From the NCBI RefSeq assembly GCF_001514215.1, contig NZ_KQ948853.1:281167-345166 (forward strand): DNA of 64,000 nt, written 5' to 3'. The notes under the pieces were generated by a model. The model saw nothing but the letters and a program-made list of their open reading frames with translations, searched no databases and was not told where the DNA came from. Below are positions 7,289-16,485 of the stretch, in pieces. Each line of letters opens with the position of its first letter. Position 1 is the first letter of the stretch. The translations under genes were made by a program, and so were the position numbers. This DNA is from Streptomyces bungoensis (GTDB lineage Bacteria > Actinomycetota > Actinomycetes > Streptomycetales > Streptomycetaceae).

Positions 7289-9901
7289 TCAGCCGAGCCG
7301 GGTCAGCTTGGCCGCGAAGCCGGGTTCGGTCAGGTCCTTCTCCAGGGCCACGGGCACCTGCACCGCACCGGCGGCCGAACCGTCACCCACGGTGAGCGAG
7401 CCGACCTTGGTGCCCGCCTTCGCCGTGTGCGGCACGGCGTCGGCGGTGAAGGACAGCTTCACCTTCAGGCCGGACCAGCCGGCCGCCGTCACGTCCTTCG
7501 TGGCCACGACCGGCGTACGGCCGCCGAGCCCGTCGTCGACGTACCCGACGACGTCCCCCTTCTTCAGGATCGTCGCCGGCTTCAGCGCGCCCTGCGCGGC
7601 CTGCATCAGCTTCTTGCCCGCGTCCAGGACGCCGCTGATGATCGTGTTGTCGAAACCGCCGGCGGGCTGGCGCAGCACGGCCCCGATGACGGTCCGGGTC
7701 TCACCGCCGACCTGCTGCTTCGCCGCGAAGACCAGGTTGCCGAGCGCGGAGGTGGTGGTGCCGGTCTTGATGCCGACGACGTTGTCGTGGCCGACCAGGC
7801 GGTTGTAGTTGGAGTGGTTGACGCCCTTGTAGTCGTCGTACGACATCATCGCCGCGACCTCGCGGAAGGCGGGCTTGGCCATGGCGGCCCGGGCCAGCTT
7901 CACCTGGTCCACGGCCGTGCTGACCGTGGAGTCCGTCAGGCCCGAGGGGTCGGTGTACCTGGTGTTGACCATGCCGAGGCTCTTGGCGGCGGCGTTCATC
8001 TTCGTCACGAACGCCTTCTCCGAACCGACGTCCCAGCGGGCGAGCAGACGGGCCACGTTGTTCGCGGAGGGCAGCAGGATGGCCTCCAGGGCCTCCCGCT
8101 CGGAGATGCTGTCCCCGGCGGTGACCTTGACGGTGGACTCCTGGCCCGCGTCCGACTGCTGCTCGGCGGCCTTGTCGATCTTGATCTTGGGGCCGGCCTC
8201 GCCGCTCTTGAGCGGGTGGTCGCGCAGGATCAGGTACGCGGTCATGACCTTCGCCACGCTCGCGATCGGCACGGGCTTCTGGGCGCCGGACGAACCGAAG
8301 CTGCCGATGCCCTGGACCTCCAGCGCGGCCTCTCCGCTGGCCGGCCACGGGATGCCGGGCTTCGCACCCGGGAAGGTGTAGGTGTCCTTCGCGGTCAGGT
8401 CGAGGGTGGGCTGGGGGAGGGGGCGCACGGACTGCACGACCGCGACGACGACGGCCAGGAGGAGGACCACGGGGGTCCAGATCTTGACCCGGCGCACCAG
8501 GGTGCGGACCGGGGTCTCCGGGGGCGGCGGCGTGTTCGTCAGCTCGGCCAGCAGGTCCAGCGGCGGCTTGGGCGGGAGCGGCTGCTGCGTGGTGCGCTCG
8601 GGGCCCAGCTGGGGGACCTGTGCGGTCACGTCCGGCTTGAGCGCGACGAACTTGCTGGTGCGGTCGGCCTCCGGCGGTTCGGGCTGCCGGGGCTTGGCGC
8701 CGCCCAGCTTCAGCATTGTGGTCGGCTGGTCGACCTCGGGCTTCTTGGGGCGGACGGCCTTGAAGACGGTGGTGGGCTGGTCGACGGGCTCGGGGTCGGC
8801 TTTCGCGGGGGTGTCCGCCTCGGCTTCGCCTTCGTCGGGGGTGCTCCCCCCCGCACCACCCGTGCGGGTCTCGTCGTCGGGTGCGGGTGGCCCCTGCGGG
8901 GCGCCTTCGCCGTCGGCGGCCTGCGGGTCGTCGGCGGCGGCCTTGCCCGCGGCGCCGGTCTTGGCGGCCGAGCCCGTGCCGGCCTTCGCATCCGCGTCGG
9001 CGTCGGCCTTCTCGTCGGCATCCGCCTCGGCCGCGGGCCGGGCGTTCCCGCCCTCAGCGTCGCCCGCACCGGCCGCCGCGTCGGTGTCGGCGTTGGCGAC
9101 CTTGGCGTCAGTACCGGTCCTGGCGTCGGTGTCGGTCTTGACCTCAGTGCCGGCCTTCGCGGCCGGGTCTGCGTCGGCCTTGCCGGCGGCGCCGGTTCCG
9201 GCGGCCGCCGCCTTGGCGCCGGGCTTCGCGTCCGCGACCGCGTCAGCGGCGGCAGCGGGGCGCGCGTCGGTCTTCGGGTCCGCTTCGGCGTCGGCCTTGG
9301 CGGCTGCCTCGGAGCCGGGCTTCGCGTCCGCGTCCGCGACCGCGTCAGCCGTGGCGGCCGGGCGCGCGTCGGTCTTCGGGTCCGCTTCGGTGTCGGCCTT
9401 GCCGTCGGTGGCAGTCTCGGCCTTGGTGGCCGGCTCCGGGTCGGTGGCGGTCTCCGCGTCGGAGTCGGTGTCGGGGGCCGCTTCCGTGGTGGCCTTCGCT
9501 TCTGTCGCCGCGTCAGGCGCAGCGGCGGGGCTCGCGTCGGGCTTCGGGGCCTGGGCCGCGGGCTCCACCGTTTCGGGGGCCTCCTGGGTGGCACCCTCCG
9601 GCGTGGAGTTCCCGGTGTCGTCGGCGTCCTCGGGCCGTTCGGGCTTGTCGGCCGAACGGACCCAGGCGGAGACCGCCTCGCGGAGGTCGGCGTCCTCGTC
9701 CTCGGGGCCGGAGGCCGCCCGCTTGACGTCCCGTACGGACAGGACCTTCGTCGCCGTGTCCGTCGTACCGCCGGAGGAATCCTTTTCGCGGGACACCGCG
9801 AGCCGCGGATCGCGAGCCTCGGGAACCGTACCCTCGCTACCCGACGTCGGTTCCACTGACGACTCGTGCTGCTTCGACCTGTCGGGGGACTCGCCCGCCA
9901 C
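7289..9901 (-). CDS. D-alanyl-D-alanine carboxypeptidase (S11/PBP5 type) with giant disordered N-terminus
   Basis: Removes the terminal D-Ala of peptidoglycan stem peptides. The catalytic part has all three S11 motifs: SVAK (near residue 545), SANN (near 609) and KTG in GIKTGTTTS (near 709). About 470 residues of low-complexity Ala/Asp/Lys/Thr/Glu-rich sequence precede a single membrane helix (VVLLLAVVVAVVQSV), so the enzyme is probably a type II membrane protein with a very long cytoplasmic tail. The length (870 residues) is about twice a normal PBP5-like enzyme. I chose the GTG at 9901 because GGAGG lies 5 nt upstream; ATG 9916 and 9931 are weaker. Tail sequence contains short S/T-P and RTSKF-like segments that could be kinase targets (inference). 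Confidence 0.88.
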   Translation of the reverse strand: MAGESPDRSKQHESSVEPTSGSEGTVPEARDPRLAVSREKDSSGGTTDTATKVLSVRDVKRAASGPEDEDADLREAVSAWVRSADKPERPEDADDTGNSTPEGATQEAPETVEPAAQAPKPDASPAAAPDAATEAKATTEAAPDTDSDAETATDPEPATKAETATDGKADTEADPKTDARPAATADAVADADAKPGSEAAAKADAEADPKTDARPAAAADAVADAKPGAKAAAAGTGAAGKADADPAAKAGTEVKTDTDARTGTDAKVANADTDAAAGAGDAEGGNARPAAEADADEKADADADAKAGTGSAAKTGAAGKAAADDPQAADGEGAPQGPPAPDDETRTGGAGGSTPDEGEAEADTPAKADPEPVDQPTTVFKAVRPKKPEVDQPTTMLKLGGAKPRQPEPPEADRTSKFVALKPDVTAQVPQLGPERTTQQPLPPKPPLDLLAELTNTPPPPETPVRTLVRRVKIWTPVVLLLAVVVAVVQSVRPLPQPTLDLTAKDTYTFPGAKPGIPWPASGEAALEVQGIGSFGSSGAQKPVPIASVAKVMTAYLILRDHPLKSGEAGPKIKIDKAAEQQSDAGQESTVKVTAGDSISEREALEAILLPSANNVARLLARWDVGSEKAFVTKMNAAAKSLGMVNTRYTDPSGLTDSTVSTAVDQVKLARAAMAKPAFREVAAMMSYDDYKGVNHSNYNRLVGHDNVVGIKTGTTTSALGNLVFAAKQQVGGETRTVIGAVLRQPAGGFDNTIISGVLDAGKKLMQAAQGALKPATILKKGDVVGYVDDGLGGRTPVVATKDVTAAGWSGLKVKLSFTADAVPHTAKAGTKVGSLTVGDGSAAGAVQVPVALEKDLTEPGFAAKLTRLG
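9210..9405. repeat. Intragenic duplicated segment in the carboxypeptidase tail
   Basis: Two imperfect ~85-bp copies (about 9216-9298 and 9316-9402) each encode a KTDARPAA...ADAVADA..KPG block in the disordered tail. The copies are close enough for slippage or recombination to change tail length. Confidence 0.65.
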
Positions 9902-10097
9902 CGATGCCTCCTCCATGCGCCGCACGCACACTCGCGCGCCCTGTCCGAACCATGTACCAGTGTCCTGTGTGGGGGCTTGGCCCCTGCGGTAGACGAGAAC
10001 GACATACCTGCCGGTTCCCTCACGAACCGGTCACGCACCCTCGACAGATGAATGTGAGAGGGGTCACCCTGTCATTCATCCACGCGGGGAGGCATGG

Positions 10098-10853
10098 ATG
10101 GGCAGGAGCCGCAGAACACTTCCGGAGGAGCTTCTGCTGCTGGCATTGGACCCGGCCACGGGTACCACTGCGCAGCCGCAGTCGCTCGACCTCGGTCTGG
10201 CCGGAGCACAGCTAGTGGAGCTGGCGCTGGCCGGACGGATAGCCCCAGACGGGGATCGTATCGCCGTGGTGGTACCACGGCCGACAGGAGATCCGACACT
10301 GGACTGCGCGTTGGAGTTGCTGCGAAGGCGCGGCGCTCCCGTGCGGGCCGTGCACTGGATCGGCGGGCCGCGTCTCGGGCTCCGCCAGGTCTACCTCACG
10401 CATCTGGAGCGGTGCGGCATGGTCGCCGCCGTGCCGGGACAGATGTGCGGGGTGCTGCCGACGACTCGCTACCAGGCGACGGACAACGAGATCAGCCGGG
10501 AGATCAGAGCCCGGCTGGACTCCGCGATCCGCACCGGCGTCCCGCCGGACCCGCGGACCGCGGCGCTCGCCGCCCTGGCGCACGCGGTCGGCCTCGGCAA
10601 GCACCTGTACCCGGGGAACGAGGGACGCTCGTCCCGGTCCCGGTTGCGGGACCTGATCCGGCACGACCCGATGGGCGGCCTCGTCGCGCACGCCGTGATG
10701 GACGTCCAGAACGGCGCGGGCGCCCAGCCGCGGCGCGGTCCGGCCACCACCGGACGGCAGCCCGGGCCCGGCGCCAGGACGGCGCCGCAGCCCGCGCGCG
10801 GGGTGCCGATGCAGCCGCACCACGGGTCCATGGCACGCGCCGTGGCGCACTGA
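10098..10853 (+). CDS. GOLPH3/VPS74 family protein (GPP34 fold)
   Basis: About 251 residues with the GPP34 signature: LPEELLLLALDPATG at the N-terminus, LAGAQLVELALAGRI, and LLRRRGAPVRAVHWIG. In eukaryotes this fold binds PI4P and retains Golgi glycosyltransferases. Bacterial members are common in Streptomyces and their role is unknown. The C-terminus (from ~residue 200) is Pro/Arg/Gln-rich and disordered. The ATG at 10098 follows GGGGAGG; a closer out-of-frame ATG at 10094 does not encode the family. Divergent from the carboxypeptidase across a 196-bp gap that must hold both promoters, and followed by a strong terminator. Confidence 0.88.
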   Translation: MGRSRRTLPEELLLLALDPATGTTAQPQSLDLGLAGAQLVELALAGRIAPDGDRIAVVVPRPTGDPTLDCALELLRRRGAPVRAVHWIGGPRLGLRQVYLTHLERCGMVAAVPGQMCGVLPTTRYQATDNEISREIRARLDSAIRTGVPPDPRTAALAALAHAVGLGKHLYPGNEGRSSRSRLRDLIRHDPMGGLVAHAVMDVQNGAGAQPRRGPATTGRQPGPGARTAPQPARGVPMQPHHGSMARAVAH

Positions 10854-10917
10854 GCCGCACCGAGCAGTACTGAGCCGCACCGTCAGTCCCCAGGACCCGG
10901 TTCGGGAGCCGCTGGTT

Positions 10918-10960
10918 CGAGCGGGGTGGCGAGACCTCTGTGGTCCCGTCACCCCGCTCG
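10918..10960 (+). terminator. Strong terminator hairpin after the GPP34 gene
   Basis: A 19-bp stem with two G-U-type positions (10918-10936 with 10942-10960) and a 5-nt loop lies 65 bp past the stop. It separates this gene from the XRE regulator downstream. Confidence 0.8.
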
Positions 10961-11126
10961 ACTGCGTTCCCCCGCGGCCCGTCACCCGGCATCGAGTCCG
11001 AACTGACGCGTACGCGCCGCATATCCACCGTTTGCCAGCGGTAGAAAGGACCTTGGTGGCAGTCTGCTCAACGGCAGATACGCAAAGTATGAGATGTACA
11101 GGCAGGCAGCCGGAGGTGCACGTCCC

Positions 11127-11984
11127 GTGGCGTCCAATGTCAATCCCACCGTCAGGCGGCGCCGGCTCGGCCAGGAGCTGCGCAGGCTCCGTGAGCTCAA
11201 GGGCATGACGGCCGAAGAGGTGGCCGAGCGGCTGCTGGTGTCGCAGTCGAAGATCAGCCGGCTGGAGAACGGCCGCAGGAGCATCAGCCAGCGCGACGTG
11301 CGCGACCTGTGCGGGGTGTACGAGGTCGAGGACCAGCGGATCGTCGACTCGCTGATGGAGATGGCCCGCGACTCCCGGCAGCAGGGGTGGTGGCACACGT
11401 TCGGGGACATCCCGTACAGCGTGTACATCGGCCTGGAGACCGACGCCGAGTCGCTGCGGGTGTACGAACCCCAGCTGGTGACCGGCCTGTTGCAGACCCG
11501 CGCCTACGCGGAGGCCCTGGTGCAGGGCGCGTTGCCGGAGACGTCGACGGCGGAGATCGAGAAGCGGGTGCAGGTCCGCATGCGCCGGCAGGAGCGGATC
11601 ACCTCCGGGACCAACCCCCTGCGGCTGTGGGTGGTGCTGGACGAGGCGGCGCTGCGCCGGGTCGTGGGCAGCAGGCTGGTGATGCGGGAGCAGCTGGAGC
11701 ACCTGATCGAGATGTCGCAGCTGCCGCACGTGACGGTGCAGGTGCTGCCGTTCGAGGTCGGGGCGCACCCGGGGCTCAACGGGCAGTACGCCATCCTGGA
11801 GTTCACCGACGCGGCCGACTCCAGTGTCGTCTACCTCGAGGGCGTCACCAGCGACCTGTACCTGGAGAAGGCGCAGGACGTGCAGAAGTACGCCGTGATG
11901 TACGAGCATCTGCGGGCACAGTCCCTCAATGTGGAGCAGTCCCGGCAGTTCATCGCGAACCGGGCCAAAGACTTCGCCGACTGA
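11127..11984 (+). CDS. XRE-family regulator with DUF5753 sensor domain
   Basis: DNA-binding protein of the WhiJ-like class. Residues ~10-65 form an XRE helix-turn-helix (QELRRLRELKGMTAEEVAERL, then VSQSKISRLENGRRSIS). The rest is the DUF5753 domain (EPQLVTGLLQTRAYAEAL, RQERI, LHWVVLDEAALRR-like LWVVLDEAALRR, HLIEMSQLPHVTVQVLPF, VVYLEG). The GTG at 11127 has GGAGG 10 nt upstream, and residues before it in the longer frame look non-coding. It is paired with a downstream DUF397 gene after a 188-bp gap. Such pairs are widespread in actinomycetes and tied to development and antibiotic control; the ligand is unknown. Confidence 0.92.
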   Translation: MASNVNPTVRRRRLGQELRRLRELKGMTAEEVAERLLVSQSKISRLENGRRSISQRDVRDLCGVYEVEDQRIVDSLMEMARDSRQQGWWHTFGDIPYSVYIGLETDAESLRVYEPQLVTGLLQTRAYAEALVQGALPETSTAEIEKRVQVRMRRQERITSGTNPLRLWVVLDEAALRRVVGSRLVMREQLEHLIEMSQLPHVTVQVLPFEVGAHPGLNGQYAILEFTDAADSSVVYLEGVTSDLYLEKAQDVQKYAVMYEHLRAQSLNVEQSRQFIANRAKDFAD

Positions 11985-12172
11985 GCCCCACTCGTGGCAA
12001 GCGCCGGATCGTACACCATTGGTCCACTCCAGCGGAAGGCTCACTTGGAATATGCCATCCGCTTGAGTGAACGACTCCTACGGTGGCGTCAGTTGCCCGG
12101 TAGCGTCGATCACGCCATCCGACGACCAGGTTGGCGTGAACCGCACTACCGCAACTCGCAACAGGAGTGGAC

Positions 12173-12364
12173 ATGGCACTGATTCAGGGCGCTTCGGAGA
12201 CGTGGATGAAGTCCTCCTATTCCGCGGGCAACGGCGCGTGCGTCGAGGTCAAGTCGCCCACCACCGCGGAACTCGCCGTACGCGACTCCAAGGTCATCGA
12301 GGGACCGACCCTGGCCTTCCCCGCGGCCGCGTGGAACGCCTTCGTCGCGTCGGTCAAGGCGTAA
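12173..12364 (+). CDS. DUF397 small partner protein
   Basis: 63-residue protein with the DUF397 pattern: WMKSSYSAGNGACVEV, LAVRDSK and AAWNAFVASVK. Small DUF397 proteins are encoded beside XRE/DUF5753 regulators and are thought to bind and modulate them. The ATG at 12173 is preceded by AGGAG. The 188-bp gap from the regulator leaves room for its own promoter. Confidence 0.92.
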   Translation: MALIQGASETWMKSSYSAGNGACVEVKSPTTAELAVRDSKVIEGPTLAFPAAAWNAFVASVKA

Positions 12365-12432
12365 GGGAGTCACCGGGCATCAGCCGCAGCACCTGTTCCA
12401 CCTGTATCACCCGCATCACCCGCATCACCCGC

Positions 12433-12470
12433 AGCCCTCTCGACCGGTCGCCGTCCTTGCCGAGAGGGCT
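12433..12470. terminator. Bidirectional terminator between convergent genes
   Basis: A 10-bp perfect stem (AGCCCTCTCG with CGAGAGGGCT) has an 18-nt loop and lies between the DUF397 gene and the convergent glutathione peroxidase gene. Just upstream (about 12402-12432) are three tandem CATCACCCGC units with no obvious function. Confidence 0.7.
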
Positions 12471-12493
12471 CGGCCATGCGGGTGCCCGCGGGG

Positions 12494-13000
12494 TCAGGCC
12501 AGCTGGGCCTCGACGGCGGCGACGACCTCCGCCGACTCGGGCTCGGTCTGCGGCGAGAAGCGGGCGGCGACCCGGCCGTCACGGCCGATCAGGAACTTCT
12601 CGAAGTTCCAGCGGATGTCGCCGCTGTGGCCCTCGGCGTCCGCGAAGCCGACGAGCCGCTCGTACAGCGGGTGCCGGTCCTCCCCGTTCACCTCCACCTT
12701 CTCGGTCATCGGGAAGGTCACGCCGTACGTCGCCGAGCAGAACTCGGCGATCTCCTCGGCCGTGCCGGGCTCCTGCCCGAGGAACTGGTTGCAGGGCACT
12801 CCGAGCACGGTGAAGCCCTGCCCGGCATACCGCTCCTGGAGCCGCTCCAGGCCCGCGTACTGCGGGGTCAGGCCGCACTTGGAGGCCACGTTCACGATGA
12901 GCACGGGCCGGCCGGCGTACTGCGCCAGACCGGCCGAGCCGCCCTGGAGCGCACCGATCTCCACACCCAGCGCGGAACCGTCGAAGTCATTCGTCGTCAT
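12494..13000 (-). CDS. Glutathione-peroxidase-family thiol peroxidase
   Basis: Reduces hydrogen peroxide or organic hydroperoxides. 168 residues with the family's VNVASKCGLTPQY (peroxidatic Cys, not selenocysteine), GVPCNQFLGQEPG and WNFEKFLIGRDG motifs. A further Cys in EFCSATYG could be the resolving Cys of a thioredoxin-dependent enzyme. As actinomycetes lack glutathione and use mycothiol, thioredoxin or mycothiol is the likely reductant (family knowledge). Its start overlaps the end of the slipin gene by 14 bp, so the two are translationally coupled. Confidence 0.93.
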   Translation of the reverse strand: MTTNDFDGSALGVEIGALQGGSAGLAQYAGRPVLIVNVASKCGLTPQYAGLERLQERYAGQGFTVLGVPCNQFLGQEPGTAEEIAEFCSATYGVTFPMTEKVEVNGEDRHPLYERLVGFADAEGHSGDIRWNFEKFLIGRDGRVAARFSPQTEPESAEVVAAVEAQLA

Positions 13001-13859
13001 GCCCGGATGCTAGCCCGGCCGCCGGCCGGTCCGGAGCGGCCGCCTGGTCGGGCACCGAAGGAGCCGCCTCCTCCTCCTTCGTCGCGAGACCGTCGCCGAT
13101 CTGCCTGGCCGCGCGGTCGAAGTAGCGCAGCAGCTCCACCGGGAACGGCATCACGAGCGTGGAGTTCTTCTCGGCGGCCACCTCCACGACCGTCTGCAGG
13201 AGCCTGAGCTGCATGGCCTCAGGCGTGTCGGACATGATCCGCGAGGCGTTGGCGAGCTGCTGGGCCGCCTGGAACTCGCCGTCGGCGGTGATGACCCGGG
13301 CCCGCCGCTCCCGCTCGGCCTCGGCCTGCCGCGACATGGACCGCTTCAGCGACTCCGGCAGCTGGACGTCCTTGATCTCGACCCGGTCGATGTGGACGCC
13401 CCACCCGGCGGCCGGGCTGTCGATCATCAGCGCGAGCCCCTCGTGCAGCCGCTCCCGGTCGCTCAGCAGGTCGTCCAGATCGCTCTTGCCGATGATGGAC
13501 CGCAGCGAGGACTGGGCGACCTGGCCGACGGCGAAGACGTAGTCCTGCACCTCGATGGCGGCGCGCACCGGGTCGGTCACCCGGAAGTAGACGACGGCGT
13601 CGACCTTCACCGACACGTTGTCCCGGGTGATGCCCTCCTGGGTGGGCACCGGCATGGTCGCGACCTGCACGTTCACCTTGCGCATCCGGTCCGCGACGGG
13701 GATGAGGAAGGTGACCCCGGGCTGCCGGTGCGCCGGCAGCGCCTTCCCCCACCGGAACACGACCCCCCGCTCCACCTGGTTGACGACCCGCATCCCGCTC
13801 CTCAGCACGAGCAGCACGAGCGCGGCCACGACCACCACTGCGACGACGGTGCCTTCCAT
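12987..13859 (-). CDS. Slipin/stomatin-type SPFH (band 7) membrane protein
   Basis: About 290 residues from the ATG at 13859, which follows GGGAG. One N-terminal helix (VVAVVVVAALVLLVL) anchors a band-7 domain: VNQVERGVVFRWGKAL, PGVTFLIPVADRMRKVNVQ, TRDNVSVKVDAVVYFRV, then the oligomerising coiled coil (RQAEAERERRARVITADGE). Slipins build membrane microdomain scaffolds. Most bacterial slipins pair with an NfeD; here the coupled partner is instead a glutathione-peroxidase homologue, which suggests a role in membrane oxidative-stress protection (inference). Confidence 0.9.
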   Translation of the reverse strand: MEGTVVAVVVVAALVLLVLRSGMRVVNQVERGVVFRWGKALPAHRQPGVTFLIPVADRMRKVNVQVATMPVPTQEGITRDNVSVKVDAVVYFRVTDPVRAAIEVQDYVFAVGQVAQSSLRSIIGKSDLDDLLSDRERLHEGLALMIDSPAAGWGVHIDRVEIKDVQLPESLKRSMSRQAEAERERRARVITADGEFQAAQQLANASRIMSDTPEAMQLRLLQTVVEVAAEKNSTLVMPFPVELLRYFDRAARQIGDGLATKEEEAAPSVPDQAAAPDRPAAGLASGHDDE

Positions 13860-14074
13860 GGCACTCCCATCTCCGACGCGGAACACCCTGTCCCGGGCAA
13901 CGAGGAGGACACCGTTCACCCCCTCCCCGGATCCGCCCGGGGCGTCAGAGAACCGTAAAGATTCGGGCGGGAGGCGGCAGGACACCCGCCACTCCGCCGG
14001 CCGCGGGAAACCTCGTCCCTGCCCCCGCCGTCTTGCAGTCCGAATCGCCTCGATTCACGGGACAGGGGGGCCAC

Positions 14075-15280
14075 ATGCGTGACGCGATACCCGAGGTGCC
14101 GCCGGAGGCCGACGTACTGGCGGGGTTCCTCGCCGCGGAGCCCGATGTCCGGTCGCGGGTGGCGGCCGGTGTGGTGGAAGCCGTGGGACGGGAGCGGCTG
14201 GAGCAGGTCGTCGCCGCCACGCTGACCCGTACCGGGACACCCGTCGGCGTCACGGACGGCCCCGACGGGCTGATCGTCGGCGGGCCGCGGGGCGCGGTTC
14301 GGGCCTGGGTCCAGCTGACCGCGGGCGGGGACGGGATCGCCGGGATGCTGCTCGAAGGGGCACGTTACGAGCCGCCGCGGCGGCGACCGCCCCGTTCCGT
14401 GCGCCTGGTGGGGCCGGCTTGCCTGCTCCTCCTCGTCCTGTGGGACGTGCTGACCGTGTGGACGGCAGCCGACCGTGTCTCCTGGTGCGCGGCCGTGGCC
14501 ACGCTCACCGCCGCCTTCGTGCTCGCGGAGGGCGTCGGCGCCCCGGCCCAGCAGCCCCGCCTCGTGCGCCGCGCGGTGGAGGCCGTCGCCCTCGCCGCGC
14601 TGCCCTCGGCCGGGCGCCTGCCCGGCCTGCCGTCCGGTCACTTCGACCCGGGCCTCGCGGCTGCCCTCGCCCTTCTCGCCGGGGCGGCCGGCGCGGTGGC
14701 CGCCGCTCGCCTGCACCACTGGCGCAGCCCCGTCTCCCAGCCGCTCCACTTCCCGCTGGAGGGCACCTGGTACGTCCTCCAGGGCGGCGGCCGGCTCCTC
14801 AACCACCATGCCCGGCTGCCGGACCAGCGCGGCGCCGTGGACCTGACCGGCCTCGGCCCGCACGGCACCCGCACCCGGCCCGACACCGCCGACCTCACCG
14901 CCTACGCCGCCTACGGCCGCCCCGTCCGCTCCCCCTGCCACGGCCGGGTCGTCTCGGCGGCCACCACCATCCCCGACCAGCGCCCCGGCGAGCTCCGCTA
15001 CCAGCCCCCGTACGGCAACCACGTCTTCCTCGACACGGGACGCGAGATCATCAAACTGGCCCACCTGCGCCCGGGTTCCGTCACCGTGCGGCCGGGTGAC
15101 GTCGTGGCGCCGGGCCGGCTCCTCGGCGAGGTCGGCAACAGCGGCAACTCCACCGAGCCCCACCTGCACCTCCACGCCGAACGCGACGGGCTGGGCCTGG
15201 ACCTGAGGTTCACGGACGTACGCGGCCGCCTCTACCGGGGGCGCAGGGTGCGGGTGGCGACCGGCCCCCGCCCCCGGTAG
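14075..15280 (+). CDS. Membrane protein with C-terminal M23 (LytM-type) peptidase domain
   Basis: About 401 residues from the ATG at 14075. The N-terminal ~100 residues are soluble and include a short domain with DGLIVGGPRGAVRAWV. Several hydrophobic segments follow (LVGPACLLLLVLWDVLTVW, AALALLAGAAGAVAAARL). The C-terminal half is an M23-like domain with a zinc-binding pattern: NHHARLPDQRGAVDLTG (His...Asp), GNHVFL, AHLRPGSVTVRPGD and the terminal HLHLHAE. M23 enzymes cut peptidoglycan cross-bridges; an LppS/metallo-endopeptidase role at the wall is plausible. It lies between two SPFH loci but on the opposite strand. Confidence 0.82.
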   Translation: MRDAIPEVPPEADVLAGFLAAEPDVRSRVAAGVVEAVGRERLEQVVAATLTRTGTPVGVTDGPDGLIVGGPRGAVRAWVQLTAGGDGIAGMLLEGARYEPPRRRPPRSVRLVGPACLLLLVLWDVLTVWTAADRVSWCAAVATLTAAFVLAEGVGAPAQQPRLVRRAVEAVALAALPSAGRLPGLPSGHFDPGLAAALALLAGAAGAVAAARLHHWRSPVSQPLHFPLEGTWYVLQGGGRLLNHHARLPDQRGAVDLTGLGPHGTRTRPDTADLTAYAAYGRPVRSPCHGRVVSAATTIPDQRPGELRYQPPYGNHVFLDTGREIIKLAHLRPGSVTVRPGDVVAPGRLLGEVGNSGNSTEPHLHLHAERDGLGLDLRFTDVRGRLYRGRRVRVATGPRPR

Positions 15281-15289
15281 GCGTGTGCG

Positions 15290-16474
15290 CTAGTCGACGT
15301 TCACCGGGCCGTCGTCCTGCTTCCTGTCCTTCGCCGCGCGGAGCTGGAGCAGGCCGCTGTTGTCGGGCTTGTCGGGGTGGTCGGTGCCGGGGTTCTGGCC
15401 GCCGAGGTTCTGGCGGACGGAGTCGAGGATCGTCAGGCCCTGGGAGACCAGGCCGGCGGCGATCTCGCCGAGGCCGTCCGCACCGTTCAGGACGTTGACG
15501 TTGGCGCCGGCCAGGCCTCCCGCGGCCTCCTTCACGATCTGCGGGAGCTGGTCGATCAGCATCCGGTCGAGCGCGACCCGGTCGTAGGAGGCCGCGGCCT
15601 CCGCCTGGATCTTCATGCGCTGCGCCTCGGCGGCGGCGAGGATGCGGACCCGCTCGGCCTCCGCCTCGGCCGGCTTCACGACCTCGGCCACCAGCTGCTG
15701 CTGGCGCAGCTTCGCCTGCCGCTGGGCCAGTTCCGTCTGCGCGGCGAGCACCTCCTGCTGGGCGTGGGCCTGCGCCAGCGGCCCGGCCTGGGCGGCCTGC
15801 GCCTGGGCGCGGTCCACCTCGGCCGAGTACTCGGCCTTGACGACGGCGGTCTGCCGGGCGTACTCGGCCTGCTTGCGGGCCGCCGCCTGCTCCGCCTCGA
15901 CCGCCGCCTGGGTGGCCTGCGCCTGGGCGATCTGCGCCTGCCGCTGGATGGCCGCCTTGTGCGGCGCGGACATCGCGTCGATGTAGCCGGTGTCGCCGTC
16001 GTCGATCGACTGGATCTGCAGCGAGTCCACGATCAGGCCGATCTTCGCCATCTCCGTCTTGGAGGTGTCCAGCACCTCCGCCGCGAGCTTCTGCCGCTCG
16101 GTGACGATCTCCTCGACCGTCATCGAGCCGATGATGGCCCGCAGGTGGCCGGCGAAGATCCGGCCGGTGAGCACCGACATCTGGTCCTGGTCGGACAGGA
16201 ACCGCTGGCCCGCGTTGATGATGCTCTCGTGGTCGTTGCCGACCTTGAACGCGATGACCGCGCGGACGTGCAGCGCGATGCCCTGCCGGGTCACACAGGT
16301 CTCCGTGACCTCGGACTCGCACATCGACAGGGTGAGGAATCGAACCTTACGGAAGACCGGCAGCACGAACTTGCCGTGCCCCGTGACCACTCGGAACGGC
16401 GCGCCCCCCAGTCCCCGCCGACCCCCCGAGATCAACATCGCCTCGTCGGGCGCGGGAACGCGATAACCGAACAT
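15290..16474 (-). CDS. Flotillin-like SPFH protein
   Basis: 394 residues lacking a clear N-terminal helix. The SPFH core (FGYRVPAPDEAMLISGG, FVLPVFRKVRFLTL, EVTETCVTRQGIALHVRAV, IIGSMTVEEIVTERQKL) is followed by a long Ala/Gln/Glu-rich coiled coil (AQAQATQAAVEAEQAAARKQAEYARQ cut short here) and a Gly-rich C-terminal segment, the typical flotillin layout. It scaffolds ordered membrane domains. The start lies 11 bp after the stop of the NfeD-like gene, so both form one operon, as with yuaF-floT in Bacillus. Confidence 0.9.
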   Translation of the reverse strand: MFGYRVPAPDEAMLISGGRRGLGGAPFRVVTGHGKFVLPVFRKVRFLTLSMCESEVTETCVTRQGIALHVRAVIAFKVGNDHESIINAGQRFLSDQDQMSVLTGRIFAGHLRAIIGSMTVEEIVTERQKLAAEVLDTSKTEMAKIGLIVDSLQIQSIDDGDTGYIDAMSAPHKAAIQRQAQIAQAQATQAAVEAEQAAARKQAEYARQTAVVKAEYSAEVDRAQAQAAQAGPLAQAHAQQEVLAAQTELAQRQAKLRQQQLVAEVVKPAEAEAERVRILAAAEAQRMKIQAEAAASYDRVALDRMLIDQLPQIVKEAAGGLAGANVNVLNGADGLGEIAAGLVSQGLTILDSVRQNLGGQNPGTDHPDKPDNSGLLQLRAAKDRKQDDGPVNVD

Positions 16475-16485
16475 GCTTGTACTCC

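Noticed and set aside
12402..12432. CRISPR-like short repeats
   Set aside because: Three directly adjacent 10-mers without spacers; a simple tandem repeat near a terminator.
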